Numbered from the stretch's first letter, positions 18,626 to 31,971 are shown. The stretch: DNA of 64,000 nt from Pseudomonas entomophila (GCF_018417595.1 NZ_CP070982.1:1575501-1639500); one strand, 5' to 3'. The notes: generated by a model not told the origin, from the sequence alone. Numbers and translations are program-made.

Positions 18626-19951
18626 TTATTCGTTGCGCCCGCCGATGCGGGCTCCCCAGGCGCGGGCGGTGCTGGCCAGCGCGGCTTCGTCCATCTGCGT
18701 CAGGCAGCGATCCTGAACCAGGGCGTGGCCGGCCACCCAGACGTCTTTCACGCAATCGCGGCCGGTGGCGTAGATCAGTTGCGAGACCGGGTCGTGCACC
18801 GGTTGCTGCTGCAGGCCGGAGAGATCGAAGGCGACCAGGTCGGCGGCCTTGCCCACTTCCAGCGAGCCGGTAACAGCCTCCAACCCCAGTGCCCGGGCGC
18901 CATTGAGCGTGGCCATGCGCAGGGCGCGATGGGCGTCCAGCGCCGTGGCCGAACCTGCAACCGCCTTGGCCAGCAGGGCGGCGGTACGGGTCTCGCCGAG
19001 CAGGTCGAGGTCGTTGTTGCTGGCGGCGCCATCGGTGCCGACCGCCACATTCACGCCAGCCTGCCACAGGCGCTCCACCGGGCAGAAGCCACTGGCCAGC
19101 TTGAGGTTGGATTCGGGGCAGTGGACCACGCTGGTGTTGCTTTCTACCAGCAGCGCCAGATCTTCGTCGCTGACCTGGGTCATGTGCACCGCCTGCAGAT
19201 TTGGGCCGAGCAGGCCCAGGCGGGCGAGGCGGGCCAGCGGGCGCTCGCCGTTGTCCTCGAGGGCCTGCTCGATTTCGCCGGCGGTCTCGTGGATATGCAT
19301 GTGCAGCGGCGCGTCGAGCTGGTCGGCGATGATGCGGATCTTCTCCAGGTTCGCGTCGCTGACGGTGTAGGGGGCGTGCGGGCCAAGGGCGACAGTGATG
19401 CGCGGGTGGTGGCGCAGGTCGCCGAACAGCTCGATGGCCAGGTGCAGGCCCTCTTCCGGCGTGCGCGCGCCGGGGATGGGGAAGTCCAGCAGGGGGACGG
19501 CGATCTGTGCGCGGATGCCGCTGCGGTGCACGCGGTCGCAGGCTTGGCGGGGGAAGAAGTACATGTCGGCGAAACAGGTGATGCCGCCTTTGAGTTGTTC
19601 AGCAATGGCAAGGTCCGTGCCGTCGCGCACGAAGGCTTCATCGACCCAGCGCCCTTCGGCCGGCCAGATGTGCTCCTCGAGCCAGGTCATCAGCGGCAGG
19701 TCGTCGGCCAGTCCCCGGAACAGCGACATGGCGGCATGGCCGTGGGCGTTGACCAGGCCGGGGGTGAGCAGGCAATCGGGGAGCTCGCGCACCTGGTTCG
19801 CTGATGGGGCACGCTCACGCGGGCCGAGCCAGGCGATCTGGCCATCGCGGATGCCCAGCGCATGATGTTCCAGTACCACGCCAGCCGGCTCCACGGGTAC
19901 CAGCCAGCGTGGTGCCAGCAACAGGTCTAGAGGGGGCATGGGGGAGGACAT
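18626..19951 (-). CDS. mtaD: 5'-methylthioadenosine/S-adenosylhomocysteine deaminase, TRZ/ATZ amidohydrolase family
   Basis: A 441-residue metal-dependent amidohydrolase. The metal-binding HxH is in VNAHGHAAM near residues 69-77, a later His is in [10 protein letters not shown], and the terminal Asp is in [15 protein letters not shown]. In Pseudomonas, methylthioadenosine is first deaminated to methylthioinosine before phosphorolysis, and the gene next to mtnA encodes that deaminase. The divergent mtnA here supports the same role. S-adenosylhomocysteine or other aminopurine substrates remain possible. It heads the minus-strand group with ubiG and mupP. Confidence 0.88.
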   Translation of the reverse strand: MSSPMPPLDLLLAPRWLVPVEPAGVVLEHHALGIRDGQIAWLGPRERAPSANQVRELPDCLLTPGLVNAHGHAAMSLFRGLADDLPLMTWLEEHIWPAEGRWVDEAFVRDGTDLAIAEQLKGGITCFADMYFFPRQACDRVHRSGIRAQIAVPLLDFPIPGARTPEEGLHLAIELFGDLRHHPRITVALGPHAPYTVSDANLEKIRIIADQLDAPLHMHIHETAGEIEQALEDNGERPLARLARLGLLGPNLQAVHMTQVSDEDLALLVESNTSVVHCPESNLKLASGFCPVERLWQAGVNVAVGTDGAASNNDLDLLGETRTAALLAKAVAGSATALDAHRALRMATLNGARALGLEAVTGSLEVGKAADLVAFDLSGLQQQPVHDPVSQLIYATGRDCVKDVWVAGHALVQDRCLTQMDEAALASTARAWGARIGGRNE

Positions 19952-20020
19952 GCGCGGTATATACCAGGGTTGGTTTGGTTAAACGCGCAGTATACCCGAG
20001 CGGCCGCGGCTGAGGGTCGC

Positions 20021-20026
20021 TATAAT
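20021..20026 (+). promoter_or_regulatory. Likely -10 box of the mtnA promoter
   Basis: A perfect TATAAT in the 111-base divergent gap between mtaD and mtnA, 37 bases before the mtnA ATG. No clear -35 hexamer is seen 16-18 bases upstream, so only the -10 is claimed. Confidence 0.5.
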
Positions 20027-20062
20027 CGCCGCCTTTTGATGCCAGGGCGACGGGGAGAGGCG

Positions 20063-21139
20063 ATGCGCGAGCAACTGATGGCGGCGGAGACGGTGACGGG
20101 CATCGAATGGCACGATGGCGTGCTGCACCTGCTCGACCAGCGCCTGTTGCCGCTGGAGCAGTGCTGGCTGGCCTGCACCGATGTGGCGCAGGTGGCCGAG
20201 GCGATCAGCGACATGGTTGTGCGCGGCGCCCCGGCAATCGGCATCAGCGCCGCCTACGGGCTGGTGCTGGCGCTGCGTCGGCGCCTGGCCGAAGGCGAGG
20301 GGTGGGAGGAGTCCCTGGAAGAGGACTTCCTGATGCTGGGCGAGGCGCGCCCCACGCCGGCCAACCTGTTCTGGGCGCTCAACCGCATGCGAGAGCGCTT
20401 GCAGCGCCTGCGTCCGGGTGAGGATGTGCTGGCGGTCATGGAGGCCGAGGCGATCGCCATCCATGAAAGTGACCGTGAAGCCAACCTGACCATGGCCCAG
20501 TTCGGTGTCGAGCAGATCCGCAAGCACCAAGGCAGCGAGCAGGCCCTGCTCACCCACGGCAACGCCGGGGCCCTGGCCACCGGTGGCTTCGGCACCGCTC
20601 TAGGGGTGATTCGCGCCGCCACGCTGGAGGGCATGGTCGAGCAGGTTTATGCCTGCGAATCCCGTCCGTGGCTGCAAGGGTCGCGCCTGACCGCGTGGGA
20701 ACTGGCCGCCGACGGCGTGCCGGTGACCGTGGTGGCCGACGCGGCGGCAGGGCATCTGATGAAGACCAAGGGCATCAGCTGGGTGGTGGTCGGCGCCGAC
20801 TGCATTGCCGCCAATGGTGACGTGGCGGCGAAGATCGGCACTTACCAGTTGGCGGTGGCGGCCATGCACCACGGGCTGCGCTTCATGGTGGTGGCGCCCA
20901 GCAGCAGTATCGATCTGAACCTGGCCACGGGCGAGGATATCCCGCTGGAGACGCGCGGTGTGGAAGAGCTGCTGGAGGTGGCGGGCATCCAGGTGACGGC
21001 CGACGTCGAGGCGTACAATCCGGTGGTCGATGTCACGCCGGCCGACCTGATCGACGTGATCGTCACCGAAAAGGGGGTGGTCGAGCGTCCGGACGCGGTG
21101 AAAATCGCCCAGTTGATGTGCCGTAAACGCCTCCATTGA
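20063..21139 (+). CDS. mtnA: S-methyl-5-thioribose-1-phosphate isomerase
   Basis: Converts methylthioribose-1-phosphate to methylthioribulose-1-phosphate in methionine salvage. The 358-residue protein belongs to the eIF2B-like isomerase family. Visible signatures are [15 protein letters not shown] near residues 53-67, [11 protein letters not shown] near 160 (with Asn in place of the usual Cys seen in some members), and [19 protein letters not shown] with the catalytic Asp. The ATG at 20063 follows GGGGAGAGG; an upstream in-frame start at 19970 is in the promoter and is rejected. A terminator hairpin includes the stop codon. Confidence 0.93.
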   Translation: MREQLMAAETVTGIEWHDGVLHLLDQRLLPLEQCWLACTDVAQVAEAISDMVVRGAPAIGISAAYGLVLALRRRLAEGEGWEESLEEDFLMLGEARPTPANLFWALNRMRERLQRLRPGEDVLAVMEAEAIAIHESDREANLTMAQFGVEQIRKHQGSEQALLTHGNAGALATGGFGTALGVIRAATLEGMVEQVYACESRPWLQGSRLTAWELAADGVPVTVVADAAAGHLMKTKGISWVVVGADCIAANGDVAAKIGTYQLAVAAMHHGLRFMVVAPSSSIDLNLATGEDIPLETRGVEELLEVAGIQVTADVEAYNPVVDVTPADLIDVIVTEKGVVERPDAVKIAQLMCRKRLH

Positions 21140-21149
21140 GGCGTTTTTC
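21125..21149 (+). terminator. Intrinsic terminator overlapping the mtnA stop codon
   Basis: Nine-base stem AAACGCCTC / GAGGCGTTT with loop CATT, running into five Ts. The mtnA TGA (21137-21139) lies at the loop/stem junction, so the hairpin is partly coding. Confidence 0.85.
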
Positions 21150-21386
21150 AATTCATTCGGATAGTGCTGCACGGCAACCTGCCACATCTCCCATGCGTCC
21201 AGCGTTTGTGATACCATCCGGCAGTTTCCAAGGCCGTTCATTGCGGCGGCCTTCATTGCGCAGATCCATGGCACAACTCATTGATTTGTCGTATGTCGTC
21301 GCTACTCTTCACGCAGCGGCGGCGAGCTTCGTTCGTCCTACGAGGGACCAGGCGAAGTTTCACCAGAAAAAGGAATCAGGCTTCTC

Positions 21387-24149
<2,763 letters not shown>

Positions 24150-24165
24150 GTGAAGCTACAACCCG

Positions 24166-24192
24166 AACGGGGCGACCAAGGTCGCCCCGTTT
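24166..24192 (+). terminator. Intrinsic terminator after gyrA
   Basis: Perfect 12-base stem AACGGGGCGACC / GGTCGCCCCGTT with a 2-base centre, ending in TTT. It separates gyrA from the serC operon. Confidence 0.85.
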
Positions 24193-24280
24193 GACTGATT
24201 GGAACAGGCAACGCCGCTGCTTCAGGGTTTGGCGAGCCTGCAAGTTACGATTTGTTCTATTTGGCAGAGCGAGAGTGGAT

Positions 24281-25366
24281 GTGAGCAAACGAGCCTTTAA
24301 CTTCTGCGCAGGCCCGGCCGCGCTTCCCGATGCTGTCCTGCAGCGTGCCCAGGCCGAAATGCTGGACTGGCGCGGCAAGGGGCTGTCGGTGATGGAAATG
24401 AGCCATCGCAGCGACGACTACGTGGCCATCGCCGAAAAGGCCGAACAGGACCTGCGCGACCTGCTGTCCGTCCCCTCCAACTACAAGGTGCTGTTCCTGC
24501 AGGGTGGTGCCAGCCAGCAGTTCGCCGAGATTCCGCTGAACCTGCTGCCGGAAAACGGCGTCGCTGACTACGTCGAGACCGGTATCTGGTCGAAAAAAGC
24601 CATCGAAGAGGCGCGCCGTTTCGGTAATGTCAACGTTGCCGCCAGCGCCAAGCCTTACGACTACCTGGCGATCCCTGGTCAGAACGAATGGCAGTTGAGC
24701 AAGAATGCCGCCTACCTGCACTATGCGTCCAACGAGACCATCGGCGGCCTGCAGTTCGACTGGGTGCCCGAGGCCGGTGACGTACCGCTGGTGGTCGACA
24801 TGTCCTCGGACATCCTCTCGCGCCCGATCGACGTCTCCCAGTACGGCCTGATCTACGCCGGCGCGCAGAAGAACATCGGCCCCAGCGGCCTGGTGGTGGT
24901 GATCGTGCGTGAAGACCTGCTGGGCCGTGCTCGCAGCAGCTGCCCAACGATGCTCGACTACAAGGTCTCGGCCGACAACGGCTCGATGTACAACACCCCG
25001 GCCACTTACTCCTGGTACCTCTCGGGCCTGGTGTTCGAATGGCTTAAGGAGCAAGGTGGCGTCGAGGCTATGGAGCAGCGCAACCGCGCGAAGAAGGACC
25101 GCCTGTACGGTTTCATCGACTCCAGCGAGTTCTACACCAACCCGATCAGCCACAACGCTCGTTCGTGGATGAACGTGCCGTTCCGCCTGGCCGACGAGCG
25201 CCTGGACAAGGCCTTCCTCGCCGGCGCCGACGCCCGTGGCCTGCTGAACCTCAAGGGTCATCGTTCGGTCGGCGGCATGCGTGCTTCGATCTACAACGCC
25301 TTGGGTCTGGAAGCTGTCGAGGCCCTGGTCGGCTACATGGCCGAGTTCGAGAAGGAGCACGCTTGA
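24281..25366 (+). CDS. serC: Phosphoserine aminotransferase
   Basis: PLP enzyme that converts 3-phosphohydroxypyruvate to phosphoserine and also serves pyridoxine synthesis. The 361-residue length and the opening KRAFNFCAGPAALP are diagnostic. The PLP lysine lies in IYAGAQKNIGPSG near residue 197, and the substrate-binding RSVGGMRASIYNA is near 335. The start is GTG at 24281; this gives the family N-terminus exactly, while an in-frame upstream start at 24191 would add about 30 residues with no family match. It is the first gene of the serC-pheA-tyrA/aroA-cmk-rpsA run, and its TGA overlaps the pheA ATG by one base. Confidence 0.96.
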   Translation: MSKRAFNFCAGPAALPDAVLQRAQAEMLDWRGKGLSVMEMSHRSDDYVAIAEKAEQDLRDLLSVPSNYKVLFLQGGASQQFAEIPLNLLPENGVADYVETGIWSKKAIEEARRFGNVNVAASAKPYDYLAIPGQNEWQLSKNAAYLHYASNETIGGLQFDWVPEAGDVPLVVDMSSDILSRPIDVSQYGLIYAGAQKNIGPSGLVVVIVREDLLGRARSSCPTMLDYKVSADNGSMYNTPATYSWYLSGLVFEWLKEQGGVEAMEQRNRAKKDRLYGFIDSSEFYTNPISHNARSWMNVPFRLADERLDKAFLAGADARGLLNLKGHRSVGGMRASIYNALGLEAVEALVGYMAEFEKEHA

Positions 25367-26460
25367 TGTCCGATCAGGAACTCAAGGCGCTGCGCGTTCG
25401 CATCGACAGCCTCGACGAGAAGATCCTCGAGCTGATCAGCGAGCGTGCCCGCTGCGCCCAGGAAGTCGCCAAGGTCAAGACCGCCACCCTCGCCGAAGGC
25501 GAGAAGCCGGTGTTCTACCGCCCCGAGCGCGAGGCCGCGGTGCTCAAGCGTGTCATGGAGCGCAACAAGGGGCCGCTGGACAACGAAGAGATGGCGCGGT
25601 TGTTCCGCGAAATCATGTCTTCCTGCCTGGCCCTGGAAGAGCCGCTCAAGATTGCCTACCTCGGCCCTGAGGGCACTTTCACCCAGGCGGCGGCCATGAA
25701 GCACTTCGGTCATGCCGTGGTCAGCCGCCCGATGGCGGCCATCGACGAGGTGTTCCGCGAGGTGGCGGCCGGTGCCGTCAACTTCGGCGTGGTGCCGGTG
25801 GAGAACTCCACCGAGGGTGCGGTCAGCCATACACTGGACAGCTTCCTCGAGCACGACATGGTGATCTGTGGCGAAGTCGAGCTGCGTATTCACCACCATC
25901 TGTTGGTGGGTGAGAACACCAAGACTGACAGCATCACCCGCATCTACTCCCATGCCCAGTCGCTGGCCCAGTGCCGCAAGTGGCTGGACGCCCACTATCC
26001 GAACGTCGAGCGCGTGGCGGTGTCCAGCAACGCCGAGGCGGCCAAGCGGGTCAAGGGCGAGTGGAACTCGGCGGCGATCGCCGGCGACATGGCGGCCAAC
26101 CTGTATGGCTTGACGCGCCTGGCCGAGAAGATCGAGGACCGTCCGGACAACTCCACGCGCTTCCTCATGATCGGCAGCCAGGAAGTGCCGCCGACCGGCG
26201 ACGACAAGACCTCGATCATCGTGTCCATGAGCAACAAGCCGGGTGCGCTGCATGAACTGCTCGTGCCGTTCCATGAGAACGGCATCGACCTCACGCGCAT
26301 CGAAACCCGTCCGTCGCGCAGTGGCAAATGGACCTACGTGTTCTTCATCGACTTCGTCGGCCATCATCGCGATCCGTTGATCAAGGCGGTGCTGGAGCAG
26401 ATCAGCCAGGAGGCCGTGGCGCTGAAGGTGCTGGGTTCCTATCCGAAGGCGGTGCTTTGA
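25366..26460 (+). CDS. pheA: Bifunctional chorismate mutase/prephenate dehydratase (P-protein)
   Basis: Converts chorismate through prephenate to phenylpyruvate for phenylalanine synthesis. The 364-residue protein has a helical chorismate mutase domain (about 1-90, with RIDSLDEKILELISERA), a prephenate dehydratase domain (about 95-270, starting IAYLGPEGTFTQ and with NSTRFLMI as the catalytic Thr-Arg-Phe motif), and a C-terminal ACT regulatory domain (about 280-364, with NKPGALHELL and RIETRPSR). Feedback inhibition by phenylalanine through the ACT domain is expected from the family. It begins inside the serC stop codon. A REP doublet, not hisC2, follows. Confidence 0.97.
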   Translation: MSDQELKALRVRIDSLDEKILELISERARCAQEVAKVKTATLAEGEKPVFYRPEREAAVLKRVMERNKGPLDNEEMARLFREIMSSCLALEEPLKIAYLGPEGTFTQAAAMKHFGHAVVSRPMAAIDEVFREVAAGAVNFGVVPVENSTEGAVSHTLDSFLEHDMVICGEVELRIHHHLLVGENTKTDSITRIYSHAQSLAQCRKWLDAHYPNVERVAVSSNAEAAKRVKGEWNSAAIAGDMAANLYGLTRLAEKIEDRPDNSTRFLMIGSQEVPPTGDDKTSIIVSMSNKPGALHELLVPFHENGIDLTRIETRPSRSGKWTYVFFIDFVGHHRDPLIKAVLEQISQEAVALKVLGSYPKAVL

Positions 26461-26471
26461 TCTCGTCCGTG

Positions 26472-26570
26472 GGGGCCGCCTTGCGGCCCATCGCCGGCAA
26501 GCCGGCTCCTACGGATCTGCGCTGTCTCTGTGGGAACCGGCTTGCCGGCGGTGGGCTGCAACGCAGCCCC
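26472..26570. repeat. REP doublet between pheA and tyrA/aroA
   Basis: Inverted arms starting GGGGCCGCCTTGCGGCCCAT at 26472 and ending GGGCTGCAACGCAGCCCC at 26570, each containing the GCCGGCTTGCCGGC core. It sits inside an otherwise tight gene run, where P. aeruginosa has hisC2. Confidence 0.85.
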
Positions 26571-26616
26571 AATGGGTCTCGCAGATTGCCTAGATTTCTG
26601 AACAGGGTTCGCACTC

Positions 26617-28857
26617 GTGGTTGATGCTGTAACAAAACAATCCGCACCGTTTATCGGTCGCCTGGTCGTGGTCGGCCTCGGTCTGATCGGCGGCTCCTTC
26701 GCCAAGGGCCTGCGTGAAAGCGGCCTGTGTCGCGAAGTGGTCGGTGTCGATCTCGATGCCGAGTCGCGCAAGCAGGCCGTGGCGTTGGGCGTGGTCGATC
26801 GCTGCGAGGAAGACCTCGCCGCCGCCTGTGTCGGCGCCGATGTCATCCAGTTGGCAGTACCGATCCTGGCCATGGAGAAGCTTCTGGCTCGCCTGGCTCA
26901 GCTTGACCTGGGCGACGCGGTAGTCACTGACGTGGGCAGTGCCAAGGGCAACGTGGTGCGTGCCGCTCGCGAGTCCTTCGCCGAGCGGCTGCCGCGCTTC
27001 GTGCCGGGGCATCCGATCGCGGGTTCCGAGCAGAGTGGCGTGGAAGCTTCCAATGCGGCATTGTTCCGCCGCCACAAGGTGATCCTCACGCCATTGCCGG
27101 AAACCGACCCGCAGGCGCTGGCCCTGGTCGATCGTTTGTGGCGCGCGCTGGATGCCGATGTCGAGCACATGTCGGTCGAGCGTCACGATGAAGTACTGGC
27201 CGCTACCAGTCACTTGCCACACCTGCTGGCCTTCGGTCTGGTCGACTCGCTGGCCAAGCGCAATGAAAACCTGGAGATCTTCCGGTACGCTGCGGGGGGC
27301 TTTCGCGATTTCACGAGAATCGCCGGCAGCGACCCGATCATGTGGCACGACATCTTCCTCGCCAACCGCGAGGCTGTCCTGCGCACCCTCGATACATTTC
27401 GCAGCGACCTCGACGCCTTGCGCGACGCGGTCGATGCAGGGGACGGGCACCAACTGCTGGGTGTGTTCACCCGCGCCCGGGTTGCCCGCGAGCATTTCAG
27501 TAAAATCCTGGCCCGCCGGGCCTATGTGGACGCTATGAACGCCAACGACCTGATTTTCCTGGCCCAACCTGGTGGCCGCGTGTCCGGACGGATTCGCGTA
27601 CCGGGCGACAAATCGATCTCGCATCGCTCGATCATGCTCGGCTCGCTGGCCGAAGGCACCACCGAGGTGGAAGGTTTCCTCGAGGGCGAAGATGCCCTGG
27701 CCACCTTGCAGGCCTTCCGCGACATGGGCGTGGTCATCGAGGGCCCGCATCATGGTCGCGTGACCATTCATGGTGTTGGCCTGCACGGCCTCAAGCCGCC
27801 ACCCGGGCCGCTCTACGTCGGCAACTCCGGCACCTCGATGCGCCTGCTGTCCGGCCTGCTGGCGGCGCAGCCGTTCGATACCACCATGACCGGCGATGCC
27901 TCGCTGTCCAAGCGTCCGATGAATCGCGTCGCCAATCCGTTGCGTGAAATGGGCGCGGTGGTCGAGACTGGTCCTGAAGGCCGTCCGCCGCTGACCATCC
28001 GTGGTGGCCACAAGCTCAAGGCGCTGAACTACACGCTGCCAATGGCCAGTGCCCAGGTCAAATCCTGCCTGCTGCTCGCCGGCCTTTACGCAGAGGGCAC
28101 CACTACCGTCACCGAGCCTGCGCCGACCCGCGACCACACCGAGCGCATGCTGCGCGGCTTCGGCTACGCGGTCGAGTCGAATGGTCCGGTCGCTTCCCTG
28201 CAGTCCGGCGGCAAGCTCACCGCCACCCGCATCGAAGTGCCGGCGGACATTTCATCCTCGGCGTTCTTCCTGGTGGCGGCGTCCATCGCCGAGGGTTCTG
28301 AGCTGGTCCTGGAGCACGTCGGTATCAACCCGACCCGCACCGGCGTGATCGATATCCTGCGCCTGATGGGTGGCGACATCACCCTGGAAAACCAGCGTGA
28401 AGTCGGTGGCGAGCCTGTGGCGGACCTGCGCGTGCGTGGAGCGAAGCTCAAGGGTATCGAGATTCCCGAGCACCTGGTGCCACTGGCCATCGACGAGTTC
28501 CCGGTGCTGTTCGTCGCCGCGGCCTGCGCCGAAGGGCGTACAGTGCTGCGCGGCGCCGAAGAACTGCGGGTCAAGGAGTCGGACCGCATCCAGGTGATGG
28601 CCGACGGCCTGATTGCATTGGGCGTGAAGTGCGAGCCAACCCCGGATGGCATCATCATTGACGGCGGCCAGATCGGCGGCGGTGAGGTGCACGGTCACGG
28701 CGATCACCGCATCGCCATGGCCTTCAGCATTGCTTCTCTGCGCGCCAGTGCGCCGATTGTCATTCATGATTGCGCCAACGTCGCGACATCGTTCCCGAAC
28801 TTCCTGGCGCTGTGCGCCGAAGTCGGTATTCGTGTTGCTGAAGAGGGCAAGTCGTGA
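26617..28857 (+). CDS. tyrA/aroA: Fused prephenate/arogenate dehydrogenase and EPSP synthase
   Basis: A natural fusion of 746 residues. The N-terminal cyclohexadienyl dehydrogenase (about 1-300) makes the tyrosine precursor and has the NAD motif [14 protein letters not shown] near 17-30 and [11 protein letters not shown] near 131. The C-terminal 3-phosphoshikimate 1-carboxyvinyltransferase begins near residue 308 with [20 protein letters not shown], then [15 protein letters not shown] and LRVKESDRI, the EPSP synthase signatures. The GTG at 26617 has only a weak ribosome site but gives the length expected for the family. The stop overlaps the cmk start as GTGA. This fusion is characteristic of Pseudomonas relatives. 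Confidence 0.96.
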   Translation: MVDAVTKQSAPFIGRLVVVGLGLIGGSFAKGLRESGLCREVVGVDLDAESRKQAVALGVVDRCEEDLAAACVGADVIQLAVPILAMEKLLARLAQLDLGDAVVTDVGSAKGNVVRAARESFAERLPRFVPGHPIAGSEQSGVEASNAALFRRHKVILTPLPETDPQALALVDRLWRALDADVEHMSVERHDEVLAATSHLPHLLAFGLVDSLAKRNENLEIFRYAAGGFRDFTRIAGSDPIMWHDIFLANREAVLRTLDTFRSDLDALRDAVDAGDGHQLLGVFTRARVAREHFSKILARRAYVDAMNANDLIFLAQPGGRVSGRIRVPGDKSISHRSIMLGSLAEGTTEVEGFLEGEDALATLQAFRDMGVVIEGPHHGRVTIHGVGLHGLKPPPGPLYVGNSGTSMRLLSGLLAAQPFDTTMTGDASLSKRPMNRVANPLREMGAVVETGPEGRPPLTIRGGHKLKALNYTLPMASAQVKSCLLLAGLYAEGTTTVTEPAPTRDHTERMLRGFGYAVESNGPVASLQSGGKLTATRIEVPADISSSAFFLVAASIAEGSELVLEHVGINPTRTGVIDILRLMGGDITLENQREVGGEPVADLRVRGAKLKGIEIPEHLVPLAIDEFPVLFVAAACAEGRTVLRGAEELRVKESDRIQVMADGLIALGVKCEPTPDGIIIDGGQIGGGEVHGHGDHRIAMAFSIASLRASAPIVIHDCANVATSFPNFLALCAEVGIRVAEEGKS

Positions 28858-29540
28858 GTTCGCAAGCACCGGTCATCACCATCGACGGGCCGAGCGGCTC
28901 GGGCAAGGGTACTGTTGCCGGCCTGCTGGCCCGAGAGCTGGGCTGGCGCTTGCTCGACTCTGGCGCCCTGTACCGCCTGCTGGCCTTCAACGCCAGCAAC
29001 CATGGTGTCGACCTGACCAATGAAGAGTTGCTCAAGGCCCTGGCCGCTCATCTGGATGTGCAGTTCATCGCCGCCGAGCCGGGCAAGCTGCAGCAGATCA
29101 TTCTCGAAGGCGAGGATGTCAGCAATGTCATCCGTACCGAGACTGTAGGTGCTGGCGCGTCGATGGTCGCCTCGTTGCCTGCGGTTCGCGAAGCGCTGCT
29201 GCAACGCCAGCGCGCCTTCCGTGAAGCGCCCGGTCTGATCGCCGATGGTCGTGACATGGGGACCGTGGTGTTCCCGGACGCCCCCTTGAAAGTCTTCCTC
29301 ACCGCCAGCGCGGAGGAGCGTGCTCGCCGCCGTTACCTGCAGTTGAAGGGCAAGGGTGAAGATGTTAGTCTGTCAAGTCTGCTAGATGAGATCCGTGCGC
29401 GCGATGAGCGTGACACCCAGCGCGCAGTGGCCCCGCTCAAGCCGGCGGCCGATGCGATTCAGCTGGATTCCACGGAGTTGTCCATCGAGCAGGTGCTGCA
29501 ACGCATCAGGAGCGAGCTGTCGCTACGCGACCTCGTCTGA
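28854..29540 (+). CDS. cmk: Cytidylate kinase
   Basis: Phosphorylates CMP and dCMP with ATP. The 228-residue protein has the P-loop [10 protein letters not shown] at residues 11-20, the nucleotide-binding DSGALYR near 36-42, and [13 protein letters not shown] near 128-140, all typical of the long bacterial CMP kinases. The GTG at 28854 overlaps the tyrA/aroA stop by four bases. rpsA follows after a 124-base leader, the usual gammaproteobacterial order. Confidence 0.97.
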   Translation: MSSQAPVITIDGPSGSGKGTVAGLLARELGWRLLDSGALYRLLAFNASNHGVDLTNEELLKALAAHLDVQFIAAEPGKLQQIILEGEDVSNVIRTETVGAGASMVASLPAVREALLQRQRAFREAPGLIADGRDMGTVVFPDAPLKVFLTASAEERARRRYLQLKGKGEDVSLSSLLDEIRARDERDTQRAVAPLKPAADAIQLDSTELSIEQVLQRIRSELSLRDLV

Positions 29541-29664
29541 TGGAGAGGAGAGCAGGCAGGGGCACCAGTCAACGTCCTGCCAGCTTTTCTTTACTTAAAC
29601 GAAACCCACATTGTCTGGAATGTGGCTATGGGCGTCTGTTTCGCCCGAATCTACAGGAATTAAA
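29541..29664 (+). promoter_or_regulatory. Structured rpsA leader, candidate S1 autoregulatory region
   Basis: The 124-base space between cmk and rpsA can form several hairpins, the clearest being CCACATT / AATGTGG (29606-29612 with 29619-29625), and GGCG / CGCC near 29631-29645. A GGA triplet occurs at the loop edge of the first hairpin. In gammaproteobacteria, ribosomal protein S1 represses its own translation through leader hairpins that carry GGA in the loops. The resemblance is partial, so the role is inferred. Confidence 0.45.
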
Positions 29665-31341
29665 ATGAGCGAAAGCTTTGCAGAACTCTTTGAAGAAAGC
29701 CTGAAAACCCTCAATCTTCAGCCGGGTGCCATCATCACCGGTATCGTTGTCGACATCGACGGCGACTGGGTTACCGTTCACGCTGGCCTGAAGTCCGAGG
29801 GCGTCATCCCGCTCGAGCAGTTCATCAACGAAGCTGGCGAGCTGACCATCAAGGTCGGTGACGAAGTTCACGTTGCGCTGGACGCGGTCGAAGACGGCTT
29901 TGGCGAAACCAAGCTGTCCCGTGAAAAAGCCAAGCGCGCCGAGTGCTGGATTGTTCTGGAAGCTGCTTTCGCTGCCGAAGAAGTGGTCAAGGGCGTTATC
30001 AACGGTAAGGTTAAGGGCGGCTTCACTGTCGACGTTAACGGCATCCGTGCGTTCCTGCCGGGCTCCCTGGTTGATGTCCGCCCAGTGCGCGACACCACCC
30101 ACCTGGAAGGCAAAGAGCTGGAATTCAAGGTCATCAAGCTGGACCAGAAGCGCAACAACGTTGTCGTTTCCCGTCGCAGCGTCCTGGAAGCCGAAAACAG
30201 CGCCGAGCGCGAAGCTCTGCTGGAATCGCTGCAGGAAGGCCAGCAGGTCAAGGGTATCGTCAAGAACCTCACCGACTACGGTGCGTTCGTCGACCTGGGC
30301 GGCGTCGATGGTCTGCTGCACATCACCGACATGGCCTGGAAGCGTATCAAGCACCCGTCCGAGATCGTCAACGTTGGTGACGAGATCGACGTCAAGGTCC
30401 TGAAGTACGATCGTGAGCGCAACCGCGTTTCGCTGGGTCTGAAGCAGCTGGGCGAAGACCCATGGGTTGCTATCAAGGCTCGCTACCCAGAAAGCACTCG
30501 CGTCATGGCTCGCGTCACCAACCTGACCGACTACGGCTGCTTCGCTGAGCTGGAAGAAGGCGTTGAAGGCCTGGTGCACGTTTCCGAAATGGACTGGACC
30601 AACAAGAACATCCACCCGTCGAAAGTCGTTCAGGTTGGCGACGAAGTGGAAGTCATGGTTCTGGACATCGACGAAGAGCGTCGTCGTATCTCCCTGGGTA
30701 TCAAGCAGTGCAAATCGAACCCATGGGAAGATTTCTCCGGCCAGTTCAACAAGGGTGACAAGATCACCGGTACCATCAAGTCGATCACCGACTTCGGTAT
30801 CTTCATTGGCCTGGACGGCGGCATCGACGGTCTGGTTCACCTGTCGGACATCTCCTGGAACGAAGCCGGCGAAGAAGCCGTGCGTCGCTTCAAGAAGGGC
30901 GACGAGCTGGAAACCGTCATCCTGTCGGTTGACCCAGAGCGCGAGCGCATCTCCCTGGGCATCAAGCAACTGGAAGACGATCCGTTCTCCAACTTCGTTG
31001 CTCTGAACGACAAGGGCGCGATCGTCAAAGGTATCGTCAAGGAAGTTGACGCCAAAGGCGCCATCGTTACCCTGGGCGACGACATCGAAGCTACTCTGAA
31101 AGCTTCCGAAATCAGCCGTGACCGCGTTGAAGACGCTCGCAACGTGCTGAAGGAAGGCGAAGAGATCGAAGCCAAGATCATCAGCGTCGATCGCAAATCC
31201 CGCGTCATCAGCCTGTCCATCAAGTCGAAGGACGACGCTGAAGAGCGCGAAGCCATCCAGAGCCTGAAAAACGCTCCGGAAGCGGCTGCCGATACCACCA
31301 TGGCTGCGCTGCTGCGCGAAGCAATGGCCAAGCAGAACTGA
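29665..31341 (+). CDS. rpsA: 30S ribosomal protein S1
   Basis: Binds mRNA leaders on the 30S subunit and assists initiation on structured messages. The 558-residue protein has six consecutive S1 OB-fold repeats at roughly 21-87, 105-171, 192-260, 277-347, 364-434 and 451-520. Repeats 3 to 6 show the recurring pattern of [16 protein letters not shown] and [13 protein letters not shown] segments. The ATG at 29665 follows AGGAATTAAA. Codon use is strongly biased to the optimal set, as expected for a highly expressed gene. A strong terminator follows. Confidence 0.99.
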   Translation: MSESFAELFEESLKTLNLQPGAIITGIVVDIDGDWVTVHAGLKSEGVIPLEQFINEAGELTIKVGDEVHVALDAVEDGFGETKLSREKAKRAECWIVLEAAFAAEEVVKGVINGKVKGGFTVDVNGIRAFLPGSLVDVRPVRDTTHLEGKELEFKVIKLDQKRNNVVVSRRSVLEAENSAEREALLESLQEGQQVKGIVKNLTDYGAFVDLGGVDGLLHITDMAWKRIKHPSEIVNVGDEIDVKVLKYDRERNRVSLGLKQLGEDPWVAIKARYPESTRVMARVTNLTDYGCFAELEEGVEGLVHVSEMDWTNKNIHPSKVVQVGDEVEVMVLDIDEERRRISLGIKQCKSNPWEDFSGQFNKGDKITGTIKSITDFGIFIGLDGGIDGLVHLSDISWNEAGEEAVRRFKKGDELETVILSVDPERERISLGIKQLEDDPFSNFVALNDKGAIVKGIVKEVDAKGAIVTLGDDIEATLKASEISRDRVEDARNVLKEGEEIEAKIISVDRKSRVISLSIKSKDDAEEREAIQSLKNAPEAAADTTMAALLREAMAKQN

Positions 31342-31357
31342 GTTCTGTTTGATCGGT

Positions 31358-31390
31358 AAAAAGGGCGACCTTCGGGTCGCCCTTTTTTTT
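31358..31390 (+). terminator. Intrinsic terminator after rpsA
   Basis: A ten-base stem AAGGGCGACC / GGTCGCCCTT closed by the stable TTCG tetraloop and followed by a run of eight Ts. This is a textbook rho-independent terminator and ends the serC-rpsA transcript. Confidence 0.96.
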
Positions 31391-31654
31391 GCCCGTGGGT
31401 GTAGTGCTCTCTTCTGTGAATGGCTTGCCTGGTGATGGGGCGCTAAGCGGCTCCGTAGAGCAACTGCCTTGGTCTGTAGTTTGTGATGCGAATCCGTCGG
31501 AGGTCTCTCGGGGCTGACAAAGGGATCCCCTTGAGGTTGTAGCCCTCTTCTTGAATTTTTTTATTAAGTCAAGAACCGCACTGTTCAAATCTTCCGGGGC
31601 GTGCTACAAACTGATTAAGCAATGATCTAGCTGCTTGATAACGAAGGGAAAAAT
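31391..31654. other. Intergenic space upstream of ihfB, no gene seen
   Basis: With the terminator, the rpsA-ihfB gap is 313 bases. I see no coding region or RNA gene. The right half is AT-rich, with a TTTTTTTATTAAG stretch near 31556-31568, and should carry the ihfB promoter; no pair of consensus boxes is convincing. Confidence 0.6.
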
Positions 31655-31951
31655 ATGACGAAGTCGGAGCTGATCGAACGAATTGTCACCCATCAGGGGC
31701 TGCTCTCGTCCAAAGACGTGGAGTTGGCCATCAAGACCATGCTTGAACAAATGTCGCAGTGCCTGGCGACCGGCGATCGCATAGAGATCCGCGGTTTTGG
31801 CAGTTTTTCATTGCACTATCGTGCGCCGCGGGTGGGGCGAAACCCCAAGACTGGGCAGTCTGTCAGCCTTGAGGGTAAGTATGTGCCTCACTTCAAGCCC
31901 GGCAAGGAGTTGCGTGATCGGGTTAATGAGGAAGAAGATGCGCCTACCTGA
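31655..31951 (+). CDS. ihfB: Integration host factor subunit beta
   Basis: One half of the IHF heterodimer, which bends DNA at specific sites in transcription, replication and recombination. The 98-residue protein has the HU/IHF fold and the signature [20 protein letters not shown] near 47-66, whose arm inserts in the DNA minor groove. The C-terminal acidic tail EEEDAPT is usual for Pseudomonas. The ribosome site is GAAGGGAAAAAT. As in P. aeruginosa (himD), it marks the left border of the O-antigen locus. Confidence 0.97.
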   Translation: MTKSELIERIVTHQGLLSSKDVELAIKTMLEQMSQCLATGDRIEIRGFGSFSLHYRAPRVGRNPKTGQSVSLEGKYVPHFKPGKELRDRVNEEEDAPT

Positions 31952-31971
31952 ACGAAAGAAGGTCCATCCTG

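Noticed and set aside
29626..30969. Minus-strand frame of 447 codons
   Set aside because: Antisense of rpsA; the repeat-like translation mirrors the S1 repeats.
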